Shown here: positions 35,874 through 44,469 of the stretch, piece after piece | Layout: each line of letters starts with the position of its first letter | How positions within the stretch are numbered: the first letter of the stretch is position 1 | Assembly (NCBI RefSeq): GCF_035917455.1 | Contig: NZ_CP109078.1 | Location: 7,982,001-8,046,000, forward strand | Reading direction: 5' to 3' | Source: Micromonospora sp. NBC_01796 | Lineage (GTDB): Bacteria; Actinomycetota; Actinomycetes; Mycobacteriales; Micromonosporaceae | DNA: 64,000 nucleotides | Position numbers and translations under genes: made by a program | The notes under the pieces: model-generated | The model's input: the letters and a program-made list of their open reading frames with translations, nothing else | Databases searched by the model: none | What the model was told of the DNA's origin: nothing

Positions 35874-37364
35874 TCAGCCGGCCCCGAGCAGCTTCTTGGC
35901 GACCTTCCCCATGGCGTTGCGGGGCAACTGGTCCACCAGGTGCACCTGACGGGGACGCTTGTGTACGGACAGTTGCCCGGCCACGAAGTCGATGAGCTGC
36001 TGGCCGTCGACCCCGTCCGCCACCACGTACGCGGTGACCTGCTCGCCGAGATCGGCGTGCGGGGTGCCGACAACGGCTGCCTCGGCCACCGCCGGGTGCG
36101 CCAGCAGGGCGTCCTCCACCTCACCGGCGCCGATCCGGTAACCGCCGCTCTTGATCAGGTCGGTGGAGGCCCGCCCGACGATCCGGTGCCACCCGTCCGG
36201 CCCGATCACCGCCACGTCCCCGGTGGCGAACCAGCCACCCTCGCCTACCCCGGCCGTCCCCGCACCGGCCGTCCCCGCACCTGCCGGCACTGCACCTGCC
36301 CGGGACGGCGGAGCACCGTCCGCGCGCAGGTAGCCGTCGAACAGGGTCGGTCCGCTCACCTGGAGTTCGCCGATGGACTCGCCGTCGGGCGGAAGCACCG
36401 CGCCGTTGTCGTCGACGAGCCGGGTCCGTACCCCGGTGACCGGGAGGCCGACCTGACCCGGACGCCGTTCACCGGCCGCCCGGCCACTGACCGTGATCAG
36501 GGTTTCGGTCATCCCGTACCGCTCCAGCGGCGGTTGTCCGGCCAGGGCGGCGAGCCGGTGGAAGACCGGCACCGGCAGGGCCGCGCTGCCGGAGACCAGC
36601 AGCCGGGCCGAGCGCAGCGCCCGAGCAGCACTCTCGTCACCACTGATCCGGGACCAGACCGTCGGTACGCCGAAGTAGAGCGTCCCACCCGCTGCCGCGT
36701 ACGCCTCCGGGGTGGGTCTGCCCGTGTGTACCAGCCGGGAGCCGAGTCGCAGCGGCCCGAGCACCCCGAGCACCAACCCGTGTACGTGGAACAGCGGCAA
36801 CCCGTGCACGAGAGTGTCGTCCGGCGTCCACTGCCAGGCGTCGGCGAGGGCGTCCAGGTCGGCGGCGATCGCGGCACGGCTGATCAGGGCGCCCTTCGGC
36901 GGCCCGGTGGTGCCACTGGTGTAGAGCACCAGCGCGGTCCGTTCCGGCGGGGGCTCGGGATACCGGGTGTTGGACCGGGTGGTCCGGCCGATCGGCAGCA
37001 CCGCCGGACGGGGTGCCCCACCCGGCAGGGCGGATCGTTCGCCGCCGGGCAGGTTGTCAAGCAGGTCGGGCCGTTCGGTGAGGACCAGGTCGGCGCGCGA
37101 GTCGCGGAGCAGGTGGGCGAGTTCGGCCGGGCCGGAGTCCGGCGGGAGCGGCACCACCGGCACGCCGCTGATCAGCCCGGCGAGGACGCCGACGACGGTT
37201 TCGACGGTCGGGGTGGCGTGCACCGCGACCATTCCCGCGCCCCGGATGTCGCCGGCAACCGCCGTCGCCCAGCCGATCAGCTCGTGCCGGGACAGCCCGC
37301 GCCCGGCGACCACCAGCGCGTCGGAGTCGTCGGACGTTTCCGTGAGCAGGGCGTCCAGCAGCAC
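35874..37364 (-). CDS. Malonyl-CoA synthetase-like (MatB-type) acyl-CoA ligase
   Basis: A 496-residue adenylate-forming enzyme. Motifs are LYTSGTTGPPKGALISR, LPLFHVHGL, ERYGMTET, and DLIKSGGYRIGAGEVEDAL; the last block and overall length resemble MatB, which makes malonyl- or methylmalonyl-CoA from the free diacid. A low-complexity Ala/Gly/Pro insertion (about residues 355-375, encoded by a 15-bp tandem repeat near 36250-36280) interrupts the C-terminal part. GTG at 37364 follows GAGGAG by nine bases. No polyketide synthase is nearby, so it may instead activate a carboxylic acid for the AL-PCP protein. Confidence 0.8.
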   Translation of the reverse strand: MLLDALLTETSDDSDALVVAGRGLSRHELIGWATAVAGDIRGAGMVAVHATPTVETVVGVLAGLISGVPVVPLPPDSGPAELAHLLRDSRADLVLTERPDLLDNLPGGERSALPGGAPRPAVLPIGRTTRSNTRYPEPPPERTALVLYTSGTTGPPKGALISRAAIAADLDALADAWQWTPDDTLVHGLPLFHVHGLVLGVLGPLRLGSRLVHTGRPTPEAYAAAGGTLYFGVPTVWSRISGDESAARALRSARLLVSGSAALPVPVFHRLAALAGQPPLERYGMTETLITVSGRAAGERRPGQVGLPVTGVRTRLVDDNGAVLPPDGESIGELQVSGPTLFDGYLRADGAPPSRAGAVPAGAGTAGAGTAGVGEGGWFATGDVAVIGPDGWHRIVGRASTDLIKSGGYRIGAGEVEDALLAHPAVAEAAVVGTPHADLGEQVTAYVVADGVDGQQLIDFVAGQLSVHKRPRQVHLVDQLPRNAMGKVAKKLLGAG

Positions 37365-37553
37365 CGACCGACACTCCTCGCCGCTTCGACTGACAGTGGT
37401 GCGGACAGTCGGCGGGTTGTCCCCGACTGTGCATCGCCGCAGCCAGGTGGGATGGGCAACTGGCAAGAGCGTAGTTCACATCCGGGAGCGACTGCCGGTA
37501 GTGCTGCCTGCGCGGCGGATGGCGCCTCCAGGAAAACCAACGCCTTCGACTCG

Positions 37554-37591
37554 TACATCTTCTTCGATGTAGGAACATCAAAGACGATGTA
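37554..37591 (-). promoter_or_regulatory. Two tandem ACATC-N6-GATGT operators
   Basis: TACATC-N6-GATGTA (37554-37571) and AACATC-N6-GATGTA (37574-37591), centres 20 bp apart, lie in the gap between the MatB-like gene and the APH-like gene. About 190 bp upstream of the MatB-like start, they look like a dimeric repressor or activator site for that operon. No matching regulator is adjacent. Confidence 0.55.
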
Positions 37592-37651
37592 AGAGAATTA
37601 CGCGTCATGCCTCCCGGCCGGGTGACGGTCGCCCACGGAGAGCGACGAGCA

Positions 37652-38575
37652 CTAGCGGAGTCGGGGCAGGAGTTGCCGGGCGACGTCCAGGGCCCGACCG
37701 CCGCCCGTGGCACCGCCCTCGGCGTCCCACACCTCGGAGAGCACGCAGAGCACGAAGCCCCAGGCGATCACCCGTTCCACCGGTAGCGCCAGCCCGTCGG
37801 CGAGCTGTTCGATCCGGGCAGGTACGAGGGCGAGCAGGTCGTCGTCCCGCCGGGCCGGGTCCGGGTTGTAGAGCCACGGGCCGACCTCTGATCCGGGGTC
37901 GCCGACCACCCCGTGCGGGTCGATGGCCAGCCACGGTTCCCGTTCGGCCCGGAGGATGTTGTCGTGGTGCAGGTCGCCGTGGAGTACGACCCGTTCGGCG
38001 GCACTGGCGCACAGCTCGTCGAAGATCCGCCCGGCCCGTTCCACCAGGTGCCGGGGCAGCACCCGGTCGTCCGGGTACCGCCGCAGGTGGGCCGTGAACG
38101 CCTCGCCACGGGTCACGAGTTCGGGCAGCGGGCAGTCGGCCGGCGGGGTCCGGTGCAGTCGCCGGGTCAGCGTGACGAAGGCCGCCGTCGCCTCCTCGTC
38201 CCGCTCGGGTACGAGCACCCTGGCCTGCGTACCCGGGGCAGCCCGTTCCAGCAGGAGCGCTCCCCGTTCGGCGTCCCGGTCGAGCAGGCGTACGGCACCG
38301 CGCCCGTCGAAGGAGGTCAGCGCCGCCGCCTCGTGGAAGAGATGGTCGGACTCCGGCACCCCGAGCTTCAGCACGGCGGGTGTGCCGTCGCCGCGCCGGA
38401 CCGGGGCGACCCAGTTGAAACTGAGCGCGTACGGGTCGCCGACCTCAAGGTCCCAGTCACGGGTGATCGCGGTGACGAGTGACGGCAGCTCGGTGAGCCA
38501 CCGCTGCCCGGCCTCGCCCCATACTTCGCTGACCTTGCGCCGGAACACCGGTGGGATGGTCATATCGCGGAACAT
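37652..38575 (-). CDS. APH(6)/hydroxyurea-type antibiotic phosphotransferase
   Basis: A 307-residue kinase of the streptomycin 6-phosphotransferase/hydroxyurea resistance group. Visible are FNWVAPVRRGDGTPAVLKLG with the ATP-binding lysine, the catalytic HGDLHHDNIL, the metal site AIDPHGVVGDP, and the ending VIAWGFVLCVLSEVWD. Many actinomycetes carry chromosomal members of this group; it could protect against an aminoglycoside-like compound, but a link to the NRPS cluster is only positional. The ATG at 38575 has AGGA eight bases upstream; upstream in-frame residues lack family similarity. Confidence 0.85.
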   Translation of the reverse strand: MFRDMTIPPVFRRKVSEVWGEAGQRWLTELPSLVTAITRDWDLEVGDPYALSFNWVAPVRRGDGTPAVLKLGVPESDHLFHEAAALTSFDGRGAVRLLDRDAERGALLLERAAPGTQARVLVPERDEEATAAFVTLTRRLHRTPPADCPLPELVTRGEAFTAHLRRYPDDRVLPRHLVERAGRIFDELCASAAERVVLHGDLHHDNILRAEREPWLAIDPHGVVGDPGSEVGPWLYNPDPARRDDDLLALVPARIEQLADGLALPVERVIAWGFVLCVLSEVWDAEGGATGGGRALDVARQLLPRLR

Positions 38576-38803
38576 GCCGCAAATCCTGCCAGGCACCCGG
38601 TGGGACGCACCCCTGTCCGGACCGACGTCGAGTGTGGACCTTACCGTTCGGCCGACCGCAGGGCTTGTTTCCTCGATGTTCAATCCGTAACCTGCCGATT
38701 AAACATCCGATGCCTGTCGGGCACCTTACTGTCATTAGTCCGCTTTTATCCACCGACCGATAACCACCACCTCTTAGTACCTCGGATGATTCCGGAGGCC
38801 CCG

Positions 38804-41800
38804 TTGACACACCACCCCCGAAGAAGACGACTCGTCCCCCGTACGCTGCTCGCTGGCGTACTGGCCGCGGCTGTGGCCGTACCCGTGCCGGCCTTTGCCG
38901 GGCCGACGCCGCTGGCGGCCCCCGAGACCGGCCCCGCCGCGGCCGGGTCCGACCCCCTGACCCTCTGGTACGACGAACCGGCCGCCGACTGGGAGACCCA
39001 GGCGCTGCCGATCGGCAACGGCGCGCTCGGCGGCATGATCTTCGGCCGGGTCGCGAACGAGACCGTGCAGTTCAACGAGAAGACCCTGTGGACCGGTGGA
39101 CCGGGCGCGCCCGGTTACAACTTCGGCAACTGGACCTCGCCCCGACCGAACGCCATCGCCGACATCCAGGCGCTGATCAACCAGAACGGGCGCATCTCCC
39201 CGCAGGAGGTGGCGAACAAGCTCGGCCAGCCCAAGAGCAGCTTCGGTTCCTACCAGAGCTTCGGTGACCTGTCGCTGCGGCTGACCGAGGACCCGGGCAC
39301 GGTCCAGGAATACCGTCGCGAGCTGAACATCGGCACCGCGCTCGCCAAGGTCTCCTACGTCGACGAGGGTGTCCGCTACACCCGCGAGTATTTCGCCAGC
39401 AACCCGGACAACGTGCTGGTGGTCCGGCTCAGCGCCGACCAGCCCGGCAAGGTCGGCTTCACCGCCGGGGTGACGGCGGCGAACAACCGGTCGAAGACGA
39501 CCACCGCCACCGGCGGCCGGATCACCTTCGCCGGGGCGCTCAACGACAACAAGCTCAAGTACGAGTCGCAGATCCAGGTCAACAACGACGGCGGGACGCG
39601 TACCGACGGGACCGACGGCACGGTCACCGTGGCCGGGGCCAACTCCGCCACCCTGGTTCTCGCCGCCGGCACCGACTACGCCGGTCAGTACCCCACCTAC
39701 CGGGGCACCGACCCGCACGCGGCGGTCACCGGTCGGGTCGACACCGCCTCGGCGAAGTCGTACGCGGATCTGCTCGCCGCCCACCAGGCCGACTACAAGG
39801 CCCTGTTCGACCGGGTCAACCTCGACCTCGGCCAGGTGATGCCGAACATCCCGACCGACGAGCTGCTCACCGGCTACGACAAGGGCAACGCCGCAGCGGA
39901 CCGCGCCCTGGAGAGCCTCTTCTTCCAGTACGGCCGCTACCTGCTGGTCGCCTCGTCGCGGGGCGGGTCGCTGCCGGCGAACCTCCAGGGCGTGTGGAAC
40001 AACTCCACCAACCCGCCCTGGGACGCGGACTACCACGTCAACATCAACCTCCAGATGAACTACTGGCCGGCGGAGGTCACGAACCTCTCCGAGACCACCG
40101 CCCCGCTGTTCGACTACGTCGACGCGATGGTGGCGCCGGGCAAGGTCACCGCCCAGCAGATCTACGGTAACCGGGGCTGGGTGGTCAACAACGAGACGAA
40201 CCCGTGGGGCTTCACCGGCCTGCACAACTACCCGCAGTCGTTCTGGTTCCCGGAGGCGGGCGCCTGGCTGGCGCAGTCGTACTTCCAGCACTACCAGTTC
40301 ACCAAGGACGAGAAGTTCCTGCGTGAGCGGGCGTACCCGATGATGAAGGAACTGGCCCAGTTCTGGATGGACGAGCTGGTCGTCGACCCCCGTGACGGCA
40401 AACTGGTGGTCTCCCCCAGCTACTCGCCGGAAAACGGTGACTTCACCGCCGGTGCGTCGATGTCGCAGCAGATCGTCTGGGACCTGTTCACCAACACCAT
40501 CGAGGCCGGCAACATCCTCGGTGGCGACGGCGCGTTCCGCAACGAGGTCAAGGCCGCCCTGGCGAACCTCGACCCGGGCATCCGCGTCGGCTCGTGGGGT
40601 CAGCTCCAGGAGTGGAAGCTCGACCTGGACAGCCCGACCGACACCCACCGGCACGTGTCGCACCTGTTCGCCCTGCACCCGGGCTCGCAGATCTCCCCGA
40701 CGAAGAACCCGGAGATCGCCGAGGCCGCCAAGGTGTCGCTGACCGCACGCGGCGACGGTGGCACCGGCTGGAGCAAGGCCTGGAAAATCAACTTCTGGGC
40801 CCGGCTGCTCGACGGCGACCACTCGCACAAGATGCTGAGCGAGCAGCTCAAGGGCAGCACCCTGGCGAACCTGTGGGACACCCACCCGCCGTTCCAGATC
40901 GACGGCAACTTCGGTGCCACCTCGGGCATGGCCGAGATGCTGTTGCAGAGCCAGACCGGCGAGATCCAGGTCCTGCCTGCCCTGCCGAGCAAGTGGGCCA
41001 ACGGCTCCGTCAGCGGCCTGCGGGCCCAGGGCGACAACACCGTGGACGTACGCTGGTCCGGCGGTGCCGCCGACGAGATCAAGGTGACCACCGGTCGCGC
41101 CGGCAAGGTGAGCCTGCGCAACTCGATGTTCACCGGCCCGTACACGCTGGTGGACGCGGCCAGCGGACGGAAGATCACCACCACCGGTGGCGGCGAGAAG
41201 ATCACCTTCGAGGCCGTCAAGGGCCACACCTACGTGGCCACCTCCCAGGTCGACATCGCCATCGCGGCGCCGGCCACCCTGGAGGTCGGCCAGACCGCGC
41301 CGGTCACCGTCACCATCAAGGCATCGGGTACGACCACAGTCCCGGCCTCCTCGGTCAAGCTCGCCGTGCCGGAAGGCTGGACCGTACGACCCGGCCAGAT
41401 CGCCACCCCGAAGCTCCGCCCCGGAGACTCGCAGGTCTACACGTTCACGGTCGCACCGACCCGGGAAGCCGAACCTGGCCCGTCCCGGATCGAGGCACGC
41501 CTGATCAACGACGCCTGGCGGGCCACCGCCAGCACCTCGATCGCCCTGCCGATCCCGCCGCCGTGCGACGTGCCGAACCCGGCCAACCCGCTCGTCGCCT
41601 GGGACCCAAGCTCGGGCAACACCATCGCGGACCGCTCCCCCAACGGGCGTACCGCGACGGTCCAGACCGGAGCCGAGTACGTCGCCGCCGGCCCCACCGG
41701 CAGCGCGCTGGCGCTCAACGGCCAGCGTTACCTGCGTACGACCCCGACGACGCTCGGCTACCTGAACACGGCCACGTTCGCGGCCGAGGTGAAGGTGACG

Positions 41801-42199
41801 ACCACCGGTAGCTACCGCCGGCTGTTCGACTCCCAGCCGGGCGGCAACCCCGGCACCGACGGGATCCTGATCGACCTGACGCCGAGCAACCAGGTCCGCT
41901 TCATCGGCGCCGGCAACGGCGTGACCACCACGGCGACCCTGCCCACCGGCCGGTTCCTCGACCTGGTCATCACGATGGCCGACGACGGCGCGATCACCGT
42001 CTACGTCGACGGTCAGGTCGCCGGTACGGCGAAGGTCCCGGACGGCGGCATCATCGGCTGCGCGACCCGTGAGCTGCGGTTCGCCGCAGACCAGGACGGC
42101 GGCCAGCGGCTGACCGGTGAACTGGACCGGGTGGCCATCTTCCCGACGGCACTCCCCGCTGACCAGGTGGTCGGCTGGCAGGCCCGCGCCTTCGGCTAG
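38804..42199 (+). CDS. Secreted GH95 alpha-L-fucosidase with LamG domain
   Basis: A 1131-residue exported glycoside hydrolase. The TTG at 38804 has GGAGG five bases upstream and gives an Arg-rich signal peptide ending AFA; an ATG at 38786 lacks a ribosome site. The GH95 catalytic region spans about 50-780: NINLQMNYW (N413 and N415, which activate water for inversion), SPENGDF (E543 region) and DGNFGATSGM (D700). A NEW3-like sandwich (820-920) and a LamG/concanavalin-like domain (925-1130) follow. It releases alpha-1,2-linked fucose or related sugars. Its stop codon TAG consists of the IS target site TA plus the first base of the adjacent IS; without the IS it would be TAA. Confidence 0.92.
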   Translation: MTHHPRRRRLVPRTLLAGVLAAAVAVPVPAFAGPTPLAAPETGPAAAGSDPLTLWYDEPAADWETQALPIGNGALGGMIFGRVANETVQFNEKTLWTGGPGAPGYNFGNWTSPRPNAIADIQALINQNGRISPQEVANKLGQPKSSFGSYQSFGDLSLRLTEDPGTVQEYRRELNIGTALAKVSYVDEGVRYTREYFASNPDNVLVVRLSADQPGKVGFTAGVTAANNRSKTTTATGGRITFAGALNDNKLKYESQIQVNNDGGTRTDGTDGTVTVAGANSATLVLAAGTDYAGQYPTYRGTDPHAAVTGRVDTASAKSYADLLAAHQADYKALFDRVNLDLGQVMPNIPTDELLTGYDKGNAAADRALESLFFQYGRYLLVASSRGGSLPANLQGVWNNSTNPPWDADYHVNINLQMNYWPAEVTNLSETTAPLFDYVDAMVAPGKVTAQQIYGNRGWVVNNETNPWGFTGLHNYPQSFWFPEAGAWLAQSYFQHYQFTKDEKFLRERAYPMMKELAQFWMDELVVDPRDGKLVVSPSYSPENGDFTAGASMSQQIVWDLFTNTIEAGNILGGDGAFRNEVKAALANLDPGIRVGSWGQLQEWKLDLDSPTDTHRHVSHLFALHPGSQISPTKNPEIAEAAKVSLTARGDGGTGWSKAWKINFWARLLDGDHSHKMLSEQLKGSTLANLWDTHPPFQIDGNFGATSGMAEMLLQSQTGEIQVLPALPSKWANGSVSGLRAQGDNTVDVRWSGGAADEIKVTTGRAGKVSLRNSMFTGPYTLVDAASGRKITTTGGGEKITFEAVKGHTYVATSQVDIAIAAPATLEVGQTAPVTVTIKASGTTTVPASSVKLAVPEGWTVRPGQIATPKLRPGDSQVYTFTVAPTREAEPGPSRIEARLINDAWRATASTSIALPIPPPCDVPNPANPLVAWDPSSGNTIADRSPNGRTATVQTGAEYVAAGPTGSALALNGQRYLRTTPTTLGYLNTATFAAEVKVTTTGSYRRLFDSQPGGNPGTDGILIDLTPSNQVRFIGAGNGVTTTATLPTGRFLDLVITMADDGAITVYVDGQVAGTAKVPDGGIIGCATRELRFAADQDGGQRLTGELDRVAIFPTALPADQVVGWQARAFG

Positions 42200-42261
42200 G
42201 GCGCGTTTCATAAAGCACGGTGGGCAGGTTGAGGTCACGGCGTGGCGGTGATCGATAGACA

Positions 42262-42319
42262 ACGAGGTCTCCGGTACTTGGTACAACGACCAAGAAGCAC
42301 CATGCACCGGAGACCTCGT
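42262..42319 (+). promoter_or_regulatory. Hairpin sequestering the transposase start
   Basis: Arms ACGAGGTCTCCGG (42262-42274) and CCGGAGACCTCGT (42307-42319) are perfectly complementary over 13 bp, with an inner CTTGGT/ACCAAG pair at 42277-42282 and 42289-42294. The right arm covers the GGAG ribosome site and the first two bases of the GTG start, so read-through transcripts from the fucosidase would hide the start. Confidence 0.7.
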
Positions 42320-43223
42320 GGCCACCCTAGCGGTGACGAGGCGGCACGACCTGACCGACGCGCAATGGGCGGCGCTTGCCCCGTTGCTACCCGCTGCGCC
42401 GGTTCGGGGTCGTCCGCCGAAGTGGACAAGAAGGCAGCTGATCGACGGGATTCGGTGGCGGATCCGGATCGGTTCACCCTGGCGTGACGTCCCGGCCGAG
42501 TACGCGCCCTGGCCCACCATCTACGGCCTGTTCCGCCGCTGGCAGCGCGACGGCACCTGGGAGAAGATCCTCGCCGGGCTACAGGCCAGCGCTGACGCGG
42601 CCGGCCGGATCGAGTGGGACGTCAGCATCGACTCGATGACCAGCCGCGCCCACCAACACGCTGCCGGTGCCCGCCGGGACGGGCATCTGCAGAGAGAACC
42701 ACCCGGCGGCATCCACGACGAGCCCGTCGATCACGCGCTCGGGCGGTCGCGAGGCGGGCTGACCACCAAGACGCATCTGGCCTGTGAACAAGGTCAGAAA
42801 CCCCTCGCCCTGATCCTCACGGCCGGTCAACGCGGCGACAGCCCGCAGTTCATCCCCGTCCTACGCAAGATCCGGGTGGGCCGGCCCGGCGGTGGGCATC
42901 CCCGGACCCGTCCGGACCTCGTCCTGGCCGACAAGGCCTACACCTCGAAAAGCAACCGAGCCCACCTGCGTTCCCGCGGGATCAAGGCCTGCATCCCGAG
43001 CAAAGCCGACCAGGACGCCCACCGCAAAGCCAAGGGATCGAAGGGCGGTCGCCCACCCCGCTTCGACCCGGTCGTCTACCGGCAACGCCACGCCGTCGAG
43101 TGCGGCATCAACCGCCTCAAACGCCACCGCGGCGTCGCGACCCGATACGACAAACTCGCCGTCCGCTACCAGGCCGTCCTGACCATCACCGCCATCGGAG
43201 AGTGGCTCCGACCGGACTTATAA
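42318..43223 (+). CDS. IS5-family DDE transposase
   Basis: A 301-residue transposase. The N-terminal DUF4096-like region reads [18 protein letters not shown] and [24 protein letters not shown]; the DDE catalytic fold shows [31 protein letters not shown] and the [25 protein letters not shown] block with its glutamate. GTG start at 42318. The single open frame has no programmed frameshift. Ends inside the right inverted repeat. Confidence 0.93.
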   Translation: MATLAVTRRHDLTDAQWAALAPLLPAAPVRGRPPKWTRRQLIDGIRWRIRIGSPWRDVPAEYAPWPTIYGLFRRWQRDGTWEKILAGLQASADAAGRIEWDVSIDSMTSRAHQHAAGARRDGHLQREPPGGIHDEPVDHALGRSRGGLTTKTHLACEQGQKPLALILTAGQRGDSPQFIPVLRKIRVGRPGGGHPRTRPDLVLADKAYTSKSNRAHLRSRGIKACIPSKADQDAHRKAKGSKGGRPPRFDPVVYRQRHAVECGINRLKRHRGVATRYDKLAVRYQAVLTITAIGEWLRPDL

Positions 43224-43264
43224 AACGCGCCCTAACCACCACCAGCACCAGCAGTACGCACACA

Positions 43265-43305
43265 GGGCTCCTGCCGACTCCCGTACCGGGAGCCGGCAGG
43301 AGCCC
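43265..43305. terminator. Fucosidase transcript terminator hairpin
   Basis: Perfect 12-bp outer stem (43265-43276 with 43294-43305) and an inner CTCCCG/CGGGAG stem. It belonged to the GH95 gene and is now separated from it by the IS. A decayed copy is at about 48167-48205. Confidence 0.8.
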
Positions 43306-43599
43306 TGGATCATTCATAACGATTGTCGCCCGAGGAGATGTTCAAAAGACCGGCATACAAGGCGAACTTGCGCCCGAACCGATCCCATGATCGGGGACAG
43401 TATTCCCAGGAATATCCAACAAATAGTACATTTCCTCGCCGCTCGCCACTTACGACACCCCACACTTATGGGATCATGGCACCGTGAAGCACCTACAGGC
43501 AGTGCGTCAGAAACCAGACATTGACCTTGCTCTAGCCGAGGTTCACCTACAGTATGACCTCTTCTGTTTCGGCTAAAAATGAAGGCGGAGGGGCCTTTT
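43306..43599 (+). other. AT-rich island left edge
   Basis: Base composition drops sharply after the terminator. No conserved gene is seen; one 30-codon frame (43484-43576) lies just before the GAF-domain gene. This marks the entry into foreign-looking DNA. Confidence 0.5.
43484..43576 (+). CDS. Possible 30-residue peptide before the GAF gene
   Basis: GTG 43484 to TAA 43576 would encode a 30-residue peptide starting MKHLQAVRQKPDIDLALAEV. It ends 23 bp before the preferred start of the GAF-domain gene. It has no family match and only a weak ribosome site; it may be a leader peptide or chance. Confidence 0.25.
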   Translation: MKHLQAVRQKPDIDLALAEVHLQYDLFCFG

Positions 43600-44469
43600 G
43601 TGAGCGACAAGTTGGAGCCAAGATCCCGTCAACAAAAGGTGATCTCAGCTCTTGGCCGCGGGCGCTGGGCACTTCTAGTTCTGCTGCCAGCAGTAGTTGC
43701 GGCCTTCGGCGGATTCGCCGGAATGAAGACTGGCCAAACACGAGTATACTTCATTCTTATCACTATATTTGCGGCTTTGTCCCTCGCCTTCTTGAACGTC
43801 TGGAAAGAGATTCAGGCCAAGCGAGCACGGTCCTCTGCAGTCAAGGCGAAGGGTGCCCTGGCTGACGCACTAAGCCAGGCAGGAAAGCCACTAGTAACCG
43901 TACTAAGCAAGGTAGCCGACGCCGATGGCGAAGAGCGAAAAGCCCACGTCGGAACCCTAATGACGCTCACGCTTCAGATTGCCGCCAGTCAATGTGGCAG
44001 ATTAACGAACAAAAAGTGCAATATACGGAGTGTAATCTACCAGTTCACTGAAGATGGGAGGCTGGTACGCGCCGAATGGCACGGACGACAAGGGAAAGCG
44101 CCACGCCTTGACTTCGAGGCCAGCAGAGGAAAAAACGACCGAGAAGTAATCGAGATTGCACAGGGCGAAGACTTCGTCCTGTGTTACAACATCGACAAGG
44201 ACGCCCCTAGCCATATCGACGGCAAAGAATCACGGCCCTACAAATCCTTTCTTCAGGTCCCAATTCGAACAGAGCGCCGGAGCTTTGGCTTCTTATCTGT
44301 CGACTCAGACGTGCCCTACACCCTAACTACTGCCGACGTCGGATATGTGACGCTAATGGCACGAATAATAGCCTCAGCCCTCGCATTACTTGAGAGCAAC
44401 ACCACGAAACCAACGGAAGCCCGCAAGCCGACAGTTCCAAGCCAGCTAGTAAGGGGATCGAATGTCTAG
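43600..44469 (+). CDS. Two-helix membrane protein with GAF-like sensor domain
   Basis: A 289-residue protein. GTG 43600 has GGAGGGG six bases upstream; an earlier ATG (43579) lacks a ribosome site. Two membrane helices (about 22-44 and 50-70) are followed by a basic, helical linker (72-130) and a GAF-like domain (about 135-270) with VIYQFTEDGRLVRAEW, FLQVPIRTERRSFGFLSVDS and a closing long helix. GAF domains bind small molecules such as cyclic nucleotides. It overlaps the next gene by 8 bp. The A/T-rich codons, including TTA and ATA, contrast with all flanking genes and indicate transfer. Function unknown; a sensor in a two-gene membrane system is inferred. Confidence 0.75.
   Translation: MSDKLEPRSRQQKVISALGRGRWALLVLLPAVVAAFGGFAGMKTGQTRVYFILITIFAALSLAFLNVWKEIQAKRARSSAVKAKGALADALSQAGKPLVTVLSKVADADGEERKAHVGTLMTLTLQIAASQCGRLTNKKCNIRSVIYQFTEDGRLVRAEWHGRQGKAPRLDFEASRGKNDREVIEIAQGEDFVLCYNIDKDAPSHIDGKESRPYKSFLQVPIRTERRSFGFLSVDSDVPYTLTTADVGYVTLMARIIASALALLESNTTKPTEARKPTVPSQLVRGSNV

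Larger units (their letters stand above)
42199..43232 (+). mobile_element. IS5-family insertion sequence, complete
   Basis: A 1034-bp element with 15-bp terminal inverted repeats matching at 14 of 15 positions (GGGCGCGTTT[C/T]ATAA; 42199-42213 and 43218-43232), a TA target duplication and one intact transposase. The transposase stop lies within the right repeat. It inserted in the stop codon of the GH95 gene. Intact ends and an intact frame suggest a recent, possibly active, copy. Confidence 0.93.
42197..43234. repeat. TA target-site duplication flanking the IS
   Basis: TA at 42197-42198 and 43233-43234 immediately flanks the inverted repeats, as expected for the IS5 family. Confidence 0.8.

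Noticed and set aside
36240-36300. Short tandem repeat inside the MatB-like gene as a frameshift or assembly error
   Set aside because: The frame stays open and only adds an Ala/Gly/Pro loop; the catalytic lysine region follows in frame.
14845-37364. Hybrid PKS-NRPS interpretation from the FkbH and MatB-like genes
   Set aside because: No ketosynthase or acyltransferase motif exists anywhere in the window.
38774-42520. Very long open frame on the minus strand across the fucosidase gene
   Set aside because: It mirrors the GH95 gene in a high-GC genome where antisense frames stay open; its translation is low-complexity Arg/Gly/Val without domains.
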